NCBI GenBank assembly: GCA_045651865.1
Contig: JAZRTC010000002.1
Coordinates: 1-13,234 of the forward strand
Origin: RGIG1959 sp045651865
GTDB lineage: Bacteria > Bacillota > Clostridia > Oscillospirales > Acutalibacteraceae
Length of the DNA stretch: 13,234 nucleotides
Direction of reading: 5' to 3'
Shown here: positions 1-5,742 of the stretch, piece by piece
Numbering within the stretch: the stretch's first letter is position 1
How the letters are laid out: every line of letters starts with the position of its first letter
Notes under the pieces: generated by a model
Databases searched by the model: none
What the model saw: the letters and a program-made list of their open reading frames with translations, nothing else
What the model was told of the DNA's origin: nothing
Translations under genes and position numbers: made by a program

Positions 1-1032
1 CTGCAGATGGCAGGCAACCGCCCTATCGCCCTTATCGGCGGCGGCACGGCCATGATCCGCGACCCGTCGGGACGCACGCATATGCGCCAGATGATGACCA
101 CCCAAACTATTGCGCACAACTGCGAATGCTTCAAAAAGCAGATGAGCCGTTTCATTGATTTCTCCGACGGCAAGGCGCTGATGGTCAACAACGCCGACTG
201 GCTGACGAAGCTCAACTACATCGAGCTTCTGCGCGATGTCGGTGCGCATTTCAGCGTCAACCGCATGCTCACCGCCGAATGCTACAAACAACGCCTGGAG
301 CGCGGTCTGTCGTTCCTCGAATTCAACTACATGATCATGCAGAGCTACGACTTCCTCGCGCTGTATGAAAAGTACGGCTGTAACATGCAGTTCGGCGGCG
401 ATGATCAGTGGAGCAATATGCTCGGCGGCACGGAGCTGATCCGCCGCAAGCTGGGCAAGGATGCCTACGCAATGACCATTACCCTGCTGCTTAACTCCGA
501 GGGCAAGAAGATGGGCAAAACCCAATCGGGTGCGGTGTGGCTGGATCCGAACAAGACCTCGCCGTTCGATTTCTATCAGTATTGGCGCAATGTGGCGGAT
601 GCGGATGTTCTCAAATGCCTGCGTATGCTGACCTTCCTGCCGCTTGAGCAGATCAACGAGATGGACACCTGGGAAGGCAGTCAGCTTAACACCGCTAAAG
701 AAATCCTCGCTTTCGAGCTGACCAAGCTCGTGCACGGCGAAGAAGAAGCCACCAAAGCGCAGGAAGGCGCCCGTGCGCTGTTCGGCAGCGGCAACGCGGC
801 GGATATGCCGTGCGTGGAGCTGGATGCGGATGCGCCGACTGACATTCTGTCGCTTCTGGTAGCGTCGGGTCTTGTGCCTTCGAAGTCCGAGGCGCGCCGT
901 GCTGTGGAGCAAGGCGGCGTCAGTGTGGACGGCGAGAAGGTCAGCGATATCAAAGCCACCTTCACCGTTACAGCCGACGGCATTGTGCTTCGCCGCGGCA
1001 AGAAGAAGTTTTGCAAGGTGATCGCCGGATGA
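1..1032 (+). CDS. tyrS: Tyrosyl-tRNA synthetase, 5'-truncated by the window edge
   Basis: This cytoplasmic class I aminoacyl-tRNA synthetase charges tRNA-Tyr with tyrosine using ATP. The frame is open from base 1. The ATG at 7 is internal, because the part with the HIGH-type nucleotide-binding motif and the start of the Rossmann fold lies upstream of the window. Visible family features, counted from that ATG, are the GDPSG-like segment (IRDPSGRT, about residues 17-24), the tyrosine-site block FGGDDQW (about 129-135), and KMGKT (168-172), which is the KMSKS signature as found in bacterial TyrRS, followed by GAVWLDP. The last ~65 residues form an S4 RNA-binding domain (SLLVASGLVPSKSEARR, then GGVSVDG) that binds the tRNA anticodon arm. 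The stop codon overlaps the start of the next gene, so the two are probably co-transcribed. Confidence 0.97.
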   Translation: MQMAGNRPIALIGGGTAMIRDPSGRTHMRQMMTTQTIAHNCECFKKQMSRFIDFSDGKALMVNNADWLTKLNYIELLRDVGAHFSVNRMLTAECYKQRLERGLSFLEFNYMIMQSYDFLALYEKYGCNMQFGGDDQWSNMLGGTELIRRKLGKDAYAMTITLLLNSEGKKMGKTQSGAVWLDPNKTSPFDFYQYWRNVADADVLKCLRMLTFLPLEQINEMDTWEGSQLNTAKEILAFELTKLVHGEEEATKAQEGARALFGSGNAADMPCVELDADAPTDILSLLVASGLVPSKSEARRAVEQGGVSVDGEKVSDIKATFTVTADGIVLRRGKKKFCKVIAG

Positions 1033-1514
1033 ATAAAGAGGAACTGAAAAATCTTCACCTTCCCGCCTATCGGGAGTTACCGCCCATCGGTCTGTATCTG
1101 GAACAGGCGGTGCGGTACATCAACAGCTACCTGATGCCGCTCGGGTTTTCGGAGCTGACCACCTCGATGGTGAGCAACTATGTCAAGCTCGGACTTATTG
1201 AGCCGCCGACCAAAAAGCAATACAATGCCGAACAGCTGGCATATCTCTTTTTCATTGCTGTCGCGAAAAATGTGGTGTCGATGGACAACATCAAGGCCTT
1301 GTTGCAGATGCAAAAAGCGACCTATCCCACCCCCATCGCCTATGATTATTTCTGCGATGAACTGAAGAATATGGTGTTTTATGTGTTCGGACTGAAAGAC
1401 ACCGTAGACAAAGTCGGCACGCGCAACAGCGAGGAAAAGACGATTTTCCGCAGCATCATCATTGCGGTATCGCACATCTTATATGTGCAGCATCAGCTGG
1501 ATGAATGTAAATAA
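1029..1514 (+). CDS. DUF1836 family protein (MerR-like putative regulator)
   Basis: A 161-residue protein of the DUF1836 family, which is common in Firmicutes and has an N-terminal winged-helix/MerR-like DNA-binding fold. The conserved block runs from about PIGLYLEQAVRYIN through LTTSMVSNYVKLGLIEPP to QLAYLFFIAVAKNVVSMDNIK. The segment SMVSNYVKLGLI is the likely recognition region, and KQYNAEQLAYL resembles the MerR-type YxxxxL continuation. I chose ATG 1029 because it overlaps the tyrS stop in an ATGA arrangement and has AAGGTG 8 bases upstream. A TTG at 1011 would add six residues but has no better ribosome site. It is probably translationally coupled to tyrS. The target genes are unknown, and a regulatory role is inferred from the fold only. 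A strong terminator follows immediately. Confidence 0.88.
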   Translation: MNKEELKNLHLPAYRELPPIGLYLEQAVRYINSYLMPLGFSELTTSMVSNYVKLGLIEPPTKKQYNAEQLAYLFFIAVAKNVVSMDNIKALLQMQKATYPTPIAYDYFCDELKNMVFYVFGLKDTVDKVGTRNSEEKTIFRSIIIAVSHILYVQHQLDECK

Positions 1515-1552
1515 AAAAGTCCCGTGATTGTAACATCACGGGACTTTTTTTA
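1513..1552. terminator. Bidirectional rho-independent terminator
   Basis: An 11-bp perfect stem (AGTCCCGTGAT at 1518-1528 with ATCACGGGACT at 1535-1545) and a 6-base loop. It is flanked by A6 on the left and T7 on the right, so it has a U-tract in both directions. It lies between the convergent DUF1836 gene and the MATE gene, and both stop codons sit in its flanking A/T tracts. Confidence 0.95.
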
Positions 1553-2899
1553 TTCTTTTCGGTTTCGACGCACAACCAAGAAACAGATTGTATGCGCTGT
1601 GAGCGTGACCGCCCAGCTGACGGGATAGGTGATATACAGCATCCCGATGGAATGAAACGCGGGAAGCTGAAACACCGTGGCAATCCAGATCAGCCGCAAC
1701 GCACACACGCCGCCGAGCGACACGAACATCGGCATCAGCGAATAGCCGAGACCGCGCAGGCAACCGACCATCACATCCATCATACCTGCCAGCGCAAAGG
1801 ACGCCGCCATCACCCGCATACGCTCCAGACCTGTTGCGATCACTTCGGGTTCGTCGGTATACAACCGCAACAGCGGTTCGCCGAACAGGAGCAATGCCCC
1901 GCCGACCGCAAACGCCGTCACCGCTACACACGCGAGTGCCGTACGAACGATGCGGTCGATCCGATCACGGCGACCCGCACCGATATTCTGGCTTGTAAAC
2001 GAGATCGTCGCCTGATGAAAGGCGTTCATTGCCATAAATGCAAAACCTTCCAGGTTGGACGATGCGGCACTGCCCGCCACCACCGTTTCGCCGAAAGAAT
2101 TGACAGTGGACTGAATAACAACATTGGACAAAGAAAACAGACTGCTCTGAATGCCCGCAGGCAAGCCGATCTGTGCGATCTTCAAAAGCTTATCCCGCTT
2201 AATTCCAAGTGACGAAAACTCCAAGCGGATCGCACCCTTTTCACGAAGCAGGCACCAGACAACGCATATTGCCGAGATCGTCTGCGAGATCACCGTGGCA
2301 AGTCCGACACCGAACACACCCCAGTGAAACACGATGACAAACACCAGATTGAGCGATACATTGACAACGCCCGCACCCATCAGAATCCACAGCGGGCGCT
2401 GCGTATCGCCCACCGCGCGCAAGATCGCCGCGGCAAAGTTATACACCATGGTTGCCGTCATACCGAGAAAATAGGTGCGCAGATAAACTACGGCAAGCTC
2501 CAGCACCTCGGGCGGTGTCTGCATCCAGGACAGGATCTCAGGCGCACCGAGCATACCGATTGCCGTCAGGACGATGCCGCAGAAAAAGCTGAGTGTCATG
2601 GCGGTATGCACCGTCTCTTTCACCTCGCGTTCCTGCGACGCGCCAAAACAGCGTGCTGTTAAGACATTGGCACCGATGGATAATCCCACAAAGAGGTTGG
2701 TGAGCAGATTGATCAGCGAGGTGGTCGCGCCGACCGCGGCAAGCGAGCGCTCGCCCGCAAATTTACCGACCACCATCACATCCGCCGCATTAAAGAGCAG
2801 TTGCAACATTCCCGACAGCATCAGCGGCAGGGCAAACAACAGCATCTTTTTGAGCACCGAACCCGTGCACATATCCATGGTATGAGCGGATCTTTGCAT
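1550..2899 (-). CDS. MATE family multidrug/toxin efflux transporter
   Basis: An integral membrane antiporter of the MATE family (Na+ or H+ coupled export of cationic compounds). Its 449 residues are the usual family length, with about 12 hydrophobic helices arranged as two MatE repeats. The N-terminal part reads LFALPLMLSGMLQLLFNAADVMVVGKFAG, which is typical of MATE TM1 and its loop, followed by AAVGATTSLINLL. The second repeat contains GLPAGIQSSLFSLSNVVIQSTVNSFG and GAGRRDRIDR. I chose ATG 2899 because AGAAGG lies 7 bases upstream. Met8 (MDMCTGSVLKK) matches where many relatives begin, but it has no better ribosome site. The gene follows the PTP gene by 14 bases, with its ribosome site at the PTP stop, so the two form an operon. 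Substrates cannot be predicted from sequence. Confidence 0.95.
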   Translation of the reverse strand: MQRSAHTMDMCTGSVLKKMLLFALPLMLSGMLQLLFNAADVMVVGKFAGERSLAAVGATTSLINLLTNLFVGLSIGANVLTARCFGASQEREVKETVHTAMTLSFFCGIVLTAIGMLGAPEILSWMQTPPEVLELAVVYLRTYFLGMTATMVYNFAAAILRAVGDTQRPLWILMGAGVVNVSLNLVFVIVFHWGVFGVGLATVISQTISAICVVWCLLREKGAIRLEFSSLGIKRDKLLKIAQIGLPAGIQSSLFSLSNVVIQSTVNSFGETVVAGSAASSNLEGFAFMAMNAFHQATISFTSQNIGAGRRDRIDRIVRTALACVAVTAFAVGGALLLFGEPLLRLYTDEPEVIATGLERMRVMAASFALAGMMDVMVGCLRGLGYSLMPMFVSLGGVCALRLIWIATVFQLPAFHSIGMLYITYPVSWAVTLTAHTICFLVVRRNRKE

Positions 2900-2913
2900 A
2901 AAACAGCCTTCTT

Positions 2914-3375
2914 TTACAGAATTTCGTCAAGAAGCGCTTTGCAGCCTTCTTCGATGTCGCAGTAGCAGGTCTCAAAATCGCCGCTGTACCACGGATCAGC
3001 GACATTGCCGTGGCGCGCGGTGTGATCCATCAGTTTGGACACCTTGCCGTCGGGGTCGCCACCGAGAATACGCATCGCATTGCGGACATTGTTATCATCC
3101 ATACAAATGAGATAATCATAGCGGTCGTAGTCGCGCTTTTGCAGTTGTACCGCGCGTTTGCCGTCGCAGGAGATGCCGTGACGGGCAAGCTCGCGTTTGG
3201 CAGGCGGATACACGGGATTGCCCACCCCGCGGATGATTTCTTCCGTGCTGGTGGCGCAGGAGGCAACCGAAAAGCGGTCGGAAACACCCCGCTCGCGTGC
3301 CAGATGCACAAATATAAATTCTGCCATCGGCGACCGACAGATATTGCCGTGGCAGATGAATAAGATTTTCACCAT
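2914..3375 (-). CDS. Low-molecular-weight protein tyrosine phosphatase, start re-made by an insertion
   Basis: A 153-residue cytosolic phosphatase that dephosphorylates phosphotyrosine (class II Cys-based PTP, Wzb/YwlE/YfkJ family). The P-loop CHGNICRS has the nucleophile Cys8 and Arg14, and the general acid is Asp127 in DPWY. I chose ATG 3375 (MVKILFICHG) because relatives begin this way; AAGGAG at 3386-3391 is 10 bases upstream. A GTG at 3381 would add two residues but sits only 4 bases from the ribosome site. The gene is first in an operon with the MATE exporter. Bases 3345-3370, encoding the P-loop start, are repeated exactly at 5561-5586 in a displaced broken copy. This suggests that the present start codon and promoter were brought in by an inserted element. 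Confidence 0.95.
   Translation of the reverse strand: MVKILFICHGNICRSPMAEFIFVHLARERGVSDRFSVASCATSTEEIIRGVGNPVYPPAKRELARHGISCDGKRAVQLQKRDYDRYDYLICMDDNNVRNAMRILGGDPDGKVSKLMDHTARHGNVADPWYSGDFETCYCDIEEGCKALLDEIL
3345..3370. repeat. 26-bp direct repeat, left copy (candidate attachment core)
   Basis: Identical over 26 bases to 5561-5586. It lies inside the intact PTP gene and encodes residues 3-10 (KILFICHG) plus one base on either side. It marks the left boundary of the AT-rich islet and is read as one of two attachment-site copies left by integration into the PTP gene. Confidence 0.7.
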
Positions 3376-3421
3376 CTTCACATATCTCCTTAAAAGTCCT
3401 ATAAATCTTCTTAAATCCTTG

Positions 3422-3450
3422 TATTTAAGCCATTTCCATTTCCGCGGTAA
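3422..3450 (-). promoter_or_regulatory. Predicted promoter of the PTP-MATE operon (replacement promoter)
   Basis: Reading the minus strand, TTACCG (3450-3445) is followed by 17 bases and TAAATA (3427-3422), giving a start about 45 bases upstream of the PTP start codon. The -35 box overlaps the inner side of the inverted repeat at 3438-3462. Both boxes deviate from consensus, so this is a plausible call and not a firm one. Confidence 0.4.
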
Positions 3451-3462
3451 CCCAGCGGAAAT
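3438..3462. promoter_or_regulatory. Inverted repeat, possible operator upstream of PTP
   Basis: ATTTCCGC (3438-3445) and GCGGAAAT (3455-3462) form perfect 8-bp arms with a 9-base centre. The repeat sits on the predicted -35 region of the PTP operon. It could be a repressor site or an RNA hairpin; no U-tract follows, so it is not a terminator. Confidence 0.4.
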
Positions 3463-3524
3463 GTATGGTTCTTTTCAAATCTTTTTATATCTTTTCATAT
3501 TTCCTTATATTTTTCTTGGCAATA

Positions 3525-3545
3525 TTGGTAAATTCATTGGTAAAA
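3525..3545. repeat. Tandem TTGGTAAA motifs, left islet end
   Basis: TTGGTAAAT (3525-3533) and TTGGTAAAA (3537-3545) occur in the same orientation with a 12-base period. A similar pair with an 11-base period occurs at 5480-5499 near the other end. Possible recombinase arm-type sites; the function is inferred from position only. Confidence 0.4.
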
Positions 3546-3610
3546 TATCGATCTGTACCAACGAGGATTTTTTGGTTTGGGGGATGTCTCATGCATTTCT
3601 ATGTTATAAA

Positions 3611-3632
3611 TCGCAAGTCAGGCTCTCCAAAA
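3611..3632. repeat. 22-base near-repeat, left copy
   Basis: Matches 5455-5476 at 20 of 22 positions, including an exact 15-base core GCAAGTCAGGCTCTC at 3613-3627. Both copies have the same orientation and lie in non-coding ends of the islet. Confidence 0.55.
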
Positions 3633-3697
3633 TGTCAAAAAAATTTTTTAAGATTGAAACATATAAAACATCCCTCGCAAAAGTATACGCTTTTTAC

Positions 3698-3719
3698 GAG
3701 TGTTTGTCAACGAACACTC
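3698..3719. other. Hairpin upstream of the Fic promoter
   Basis: GAGTGTT (3698-3704) pairs with AACACTC (3713-3719). A G-C pair and a wobble extend the stem inward to about 9 bp with a TCAA loop. It has no T-tract, so it is unlikely to be a terminator. It lies just upstream of the left operator arm of the Fic gene and may be part of its control region. Confidence 0.35.
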
Positions 3720-3774
3720 TATCGGCAAAATTTTGAATATTTATATCATTTAAATTATTGATATTTTGCCGATA
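3720..3774. promoter_or_regulatory. Paired operator-like inverted repeat at the Fic promoter
   Basis: TATCGGCAAAAT (3720-3731) and its exact reverse complement ATTTTGCCGATA (3763-3774) are separated by 31 bases. The right arm lies in the spacer between the predicted -35 and -10 boxes, where a bound protein would block RNA polymerase. The Fic protein has an N-terminal helix-turn-helix, so autoregulation is a reasonable inference. Confidence 0.6.
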
Positions 3775-3786
3775 ATGTGCTATACT
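3758..3786 (+). promoter_or_regulatory. Sigma-70/SigA-type promoter of the Fic-LRR operon
   Basis: TTGATA (3758-3763), a 17-base spacer and TATACT (3781-3786) place the transcription start near 3793, about 24 bases before the Fic ATG. The -35 box and spacer overlap the right operator arm. Confidence 0.75.
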
Positions 3787-3816
3787 ATGCTCAAAGAAAC
3801 ACATCAGGAGGGCACG

Positions 3817-4704
3817 ATGGAATACGTATCTGTGGCGAAAACAGCTGAAAAATGGGGCATTTCCGAACGAAGTGTGCGCAATTACTGTGCTACTGGCAGA
3901 ATTGCCGATGCGAAGCTTATCGGCAAAACTTGGCATATTCCGGCAAATGCCCAAAAACCGGATCGTGCCAACAAAAAGGCTGACATCCCCTCGTTACTTC
4001 AAATTCTTCGTGAGCAGAAGGCGGCTAAAATGACCGGCGGCATCTATCACAAGGTACAAATCGACCTGACTTATAACTCCAACCATATGGAGGGCAGTCG
4101 ACTGACACACGATCAAACACGATATATCTTTGAAACGAACACCATCGGATTCGAAAACGAAGCTGTAAATGTAGACGATGTGATTGAAACCGCCAATCAC
4201 TTCCGTTGCATCGATATCGTGATCGACCAAGCAGGAGCGGCGCTCTCCGAAAAACTCATTAAAGAACTGCATTATGTGTTAAAAAGCGGCACAGGTGACA
4301 GTCGCAAGGATTGGTTTGCGGTCGGCGACTACAAAAAACTGCCAAACGAAGTCGGCGGTAACAACACCACACTTCCCGAACATGTTGCCGATGAAATGCA
4401 GGCGCTTATTAAATACTATAACGCCTTGCCCGAAAAAACCTTGGAAGATATCATCGCATTCCATGTGGCATTCGAGCGCATTCACCCGTTCCAAGACGGT
4501 AACGGTCGTGTGGGGCGTTTGATTCTCTTTAAAGAGTGTTTGAAACACAATATTGTGCCGTTTATTATCGAGGACAATCTGAAGCTCTTTTATTACCGTG
4601 GACTGAAAGAGTGGGATCGGGAAAAAGGGTATCTTATGGATACCTGTCTCACCGCACAGGATCGTTTTAAGAAGTATTTGGATTATTTCAGAATTGTGTA
4701 TTGA
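3817..4704 (+). CDS. Fic/DOC family protein with N-terminal helix-turn-helix
   Basis: A 295-residue protein. Residues 1-45 (YVSVAKTAEKWGISERSVRNY, then GKTWHIP) form an excisionase/MerR-like helix-turn-helix of the kind attached to many bacterial Fic proteins. The Fic domain has the full catalytic motif HPFQDGNGRVGR (223-234), with His223 as the expected base. Such enzymes usually transfer AMP from ATP to a hydroxyl on a target protein. SNHMEG (88-93) fits the (S/T)xxxE(G/N) inhibitory-helix motif upstream of the core, so activity is probably self-restrained. I chose ATG 3817 because AGGAGG ends 5 bases before it; an in-frame upstream start would lie in the promoter. It is probably co-transcribed with the LRR-like gene 59 bases downstream. 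The target is unknown. It is AT-richer than the flanking genes, consistent with acquisition. Confidence 0.93.
   Translation: MEYVSVAKTAEKWGISERSVRNYCATGRIADAKLIGKTWHIPANAQKPDRANKKADIPSLLQILREQKAAKMTGGIYHKVQIDLTYNSNHMEGSRLTHDQTRYIFETNTIGFENEAVNVDDVIETANHFRCIDIVIDQAGAALSEKLIKELHYVLKSGTGDSRKDWFAVGDYKKLPNEVGGNNTTLPEHVADEMQALIKYYNALPEKTLEDIIAFHVAFERIHPFQDGNGRVGRLILFKECLKHNIVPFIIEDNLKLFYYRGLKEWDREKGYLMDTCLTAQDRFKKYLDYFRIVY
3902..3928. promoter_or_regulatory. Second inverted pair of the operator motif inside the Fic gene
   Basis: TTGCCGAT (3902-3909) and TATCGGCAAAA (3918-3928) form an inverted pair inside the codons of the helix-turn-helix. The 11 bases at 3918-3928 are identical to the upstream arm at 3720-3730. 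This could be a downstream operator or a coincidence of the LIGKT codons. Confidence 0.3.
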
Positions 4705-4763
4705 TTTGCTTCAGAAAACAATTCGATGAATTGGCATTTAACCAATTGAGGTGAAAAACAGGT

Positions 4764-5363
4764 ATGAGTGAATTTGTATTACACAAATATTCCGGTATGG
4801 CATACGAACCTAATCAGGTTATTACATTCTCATCCCACTCCGAGACACTGTCAGATGTTGATGAAGAAATGAAATCCCATATAGGAGTATCGTCTGTTCG
4901 AGTCAGCGGTTTAACACAAAAAGAATTCGACTACTTCATCGAAAATTACGGGGATAATTTTGATTCAATCTACTTCTTTCACAATACAAAAGTCAAGGAT
5001 TTATCAGCACTCTCTCAACTGAAGAAAATTAAATATTTGCTGTTTTTTAATATTCGAGGCGATTCGTTGTGGGATATGCGCAAAAATAAATCCTTAAAAG
5101 GCATTATGATTTCCGAAAGCAAGAAGATGCTGTACAACCTTGAACAATTGCAGTATGCACCCAATCTTGAAGAATTACTTTTGTTTAGCTCTACATTCAA
5201 TAAATATCCTGTAAAAACAATTCTTCCATTGAAGAATTGCAAAAAATTAAAACGATTATTTATTGAATTTAATACAGAAGATAAGAGTTTTTCGCCGATC
5301 GAATTCGATTTTTTGGATGTATTCAAGTACCAATGTGACAGAAAAAGGAATTTTACATACTAG
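4764..5363 (+). CDS. Leucine-rich-repeat-like protein of unknown function
   Basis: A 199-residue protein with no signal peptide or membrane segment. From about residue 75 onward it shows irregular leucine-rich-repeat spacing: VKDLSALSQLKKIKYLLFFN, then LEQLQYAPNLEELLLFSS and LKNCKKLKRLFIEFN. This predicts a short solenoid used for protein binding. The N-terminal ~70 residues are not recognised. I chose ATG 4764 because GAGGTG (4748-4753) lies 10 bases upstream. It follows the Fic gene by 59 bases with no promoter seen between, and a terminator follows at 5401. The repeat array stops abruptly near the C-terminus, so the gene may be a shortened version of a longer protein. It might be a partner or target of the Fic enzyme, but only adjacency suggests this. 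Confidence 0.75.
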   Translation: MSEFVLHKYSGMAYEPNQVITFSSHSETLSDVDEEMKSHIGVSSVRVSGLTQKEFDYFIENYGDNFDSIYFFHNTKVKDLSALSQLKKIKYLLFFNIRGDSLWDMRKNKSLKGIMISESKKMLYNLEQLQYAPNLEELLLFSSTFNKYPVKTILPLKNCKKLKRLFIEFNTEDKSFSPIEFDFLDVFKYQCDRKRNFTY

Positions 5364-5400
5364 ACCTTCATTAGACAAATTCCAATTGTTGAATAAACGC

Positions 5401-5432
5401 ACAGCCGCCTCCATCACAGAGGCGGCTGTTTT
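5401..5432 (+). terminator. Rho-independent terminator of the Fic-LRR operon
   Basis: A perfect 11-bp GC-rich stem ACAGCCGCCTC (5401-5411) / GAGGCGGCTGT (5419-5429) with a 7-base loop, followed by TTTCGT. It begins 37 bases after the LRR gene stop. On the minus strand it lacks a good U-tract. Confidence 0.85.
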
Positions 5433-5454
5433 CGTACAATAATTTTGTTTACAT

Positions 5455-5476
5455 TTGCAAGTCAGGCTCTCGAAAA
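5455..5476. repeat. 22-base near-repeat, right copy
   Basis: The direct-orientation partner of 3611-3632, with 20 of 22 bases identical. It lies 25 bases beyond the operon terminator in non-coding sequence at the right end of the islet. Confidence 0.55.
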
Positions 5477-5479
5477 ACA

Positions 5480-5499
5480 TTGGTAAATCGTTGGTAAAT
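5480..5499. repeat. Tandem TTGGTAAAT motifs, right islet end
   Basis: TTGGTAAAT occurs at 5480-5488 and 5491-5499 with an 11-base period, in the same orientation as the left pair at 3525-3545. It lies 62 bases from the right 26-bp repeat. Possible recombinase arm-type sites. Confidence 0.4.
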
Positions 5500-5540
5500 T
5501 TAAAGTTGAGGATAGAAAATCCCCAGTGGCATCAAGGGTT

Positions 5541-5591
5541 TTAGAGATTCGGACATATACTGCCGTGGCAGATGAATAAGATTTTCGTCAT
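5541..5591 (-). pseudogene. Stranded 5' end of the PTP gene
   Basis: Reading the minus strand from ATG 5591, the frame encodes MTKILFICHGSICPNL and then stops (TAA at 5543-5541). The first 13 residues match the intact PTP start (MVKILFICHGNIC) at 10 positions, and 26 bases are identical at the DNA level. A GAGG ribosome site lies 8 bases upstream of the ATG, and a consensus promoter is further upstream. Homology ends within the P-loop, where the islet begins. It is best explained as the original 5' end of the PTP gene, cut off by insertion. A decayed second PTP gene is the alternative. Confidence 0.7.
5561..5586. repeat. 26-bp direct repeat, right copy (candidate attachment core)
   Basis: Exact copy of 3345-3370 in direct orientation, inside the broken PTP 5' end. 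It marks the right boundary of the islet. Confidence 0.7.
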
Positions 5592-5619
5592 AAGGATACC
5601 CTCACTTTCGTTCGGGGAT

Positions 5620-5648
5620 AGTATAGCATATACGCAGGCATTTTTCAA
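5620..5648 (-). promoter_or_regulatory. Displaced consensus promoter of the PTP gene
   Basis: On the minus strand, TTGAAA (5648-5643), 17 bases and TATACT (5625-5620) lie about 30 bases upstream of the broken PTP start. It is much closer to consensus than the promoter now in front of the intact gene. If active, it transcribes the 16-codon remnant and then reads antisense into the islet. Confidence 0.7.
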
Positions 5649-5710
5649 TGCAGATTTCGTATGCTTTCAATGCGGCGGGTTTGGTGCGTTTCCACAAAGC
5701 ACAACAACAA

Positions 5711-5741
5711 AACAGCCACCTGTGCACAGGTGGCTGTTTTT
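5711..5741 (-). terminator. Terminator of the sigma/beta-propeller genes (bidirectional hairpin)
   Basis: A perfect 12-bp stem AACAGCCACCTG (5711-5722) / CAGGTGGCTGTT (5727-5738) with a TGCA loop. In the minus direction it follows the beta-propeller stop by 4 bases and is followed by a T-rich TTGTTGTTGTG run. In the plus direction it has TTTTT, so it can work both ways. Confidence 0.88.
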
Positions 5742-5742
5742 G

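Larger units (their letters stand above)
3371..5560. mobile_element. Putative small integrated islet carrying the Fic and LRR genes
   Basis: An AT-rich segment of about 2.2 kb lies between the 26-bp direct repeats. To its left is the intact PTP gene body, and to its right is the truncated PTP 5' end with its own promoter. Visible contents are a replacement promoter/start for PTP, tandem TTGGTAAA motifs near both ends, a 22-base near-repeat (20 of 22 identical), a Fic-LRR operon and a terminator. No recombinase, transposase or terminal inverted repeat is seen. If it is a mobile element it must be a remnant or be mobilised in trans. The alternative is a relic paralogue of PTP beside unrelated acquired genes. 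Confidence 0.55.

Noticed and set aside
3525..3545. Tandem TTGGTAAA motifs as replication iterons
   Set aside because: Only two copies occur per site, with no replication initiator gene or AT-rich unwinding region tied to them. Positions near both islet ends fit recombination sites better.
3197..3736. Plus-strand 179-codon open frame running from inside PTP into the islet
   Set aside because: It starts antisense within the phosphatase gene and crosses the insertion junction and non-coding AT-rich sequence. It has no ribosome site and looks like chance openness in AT-rich DNA.
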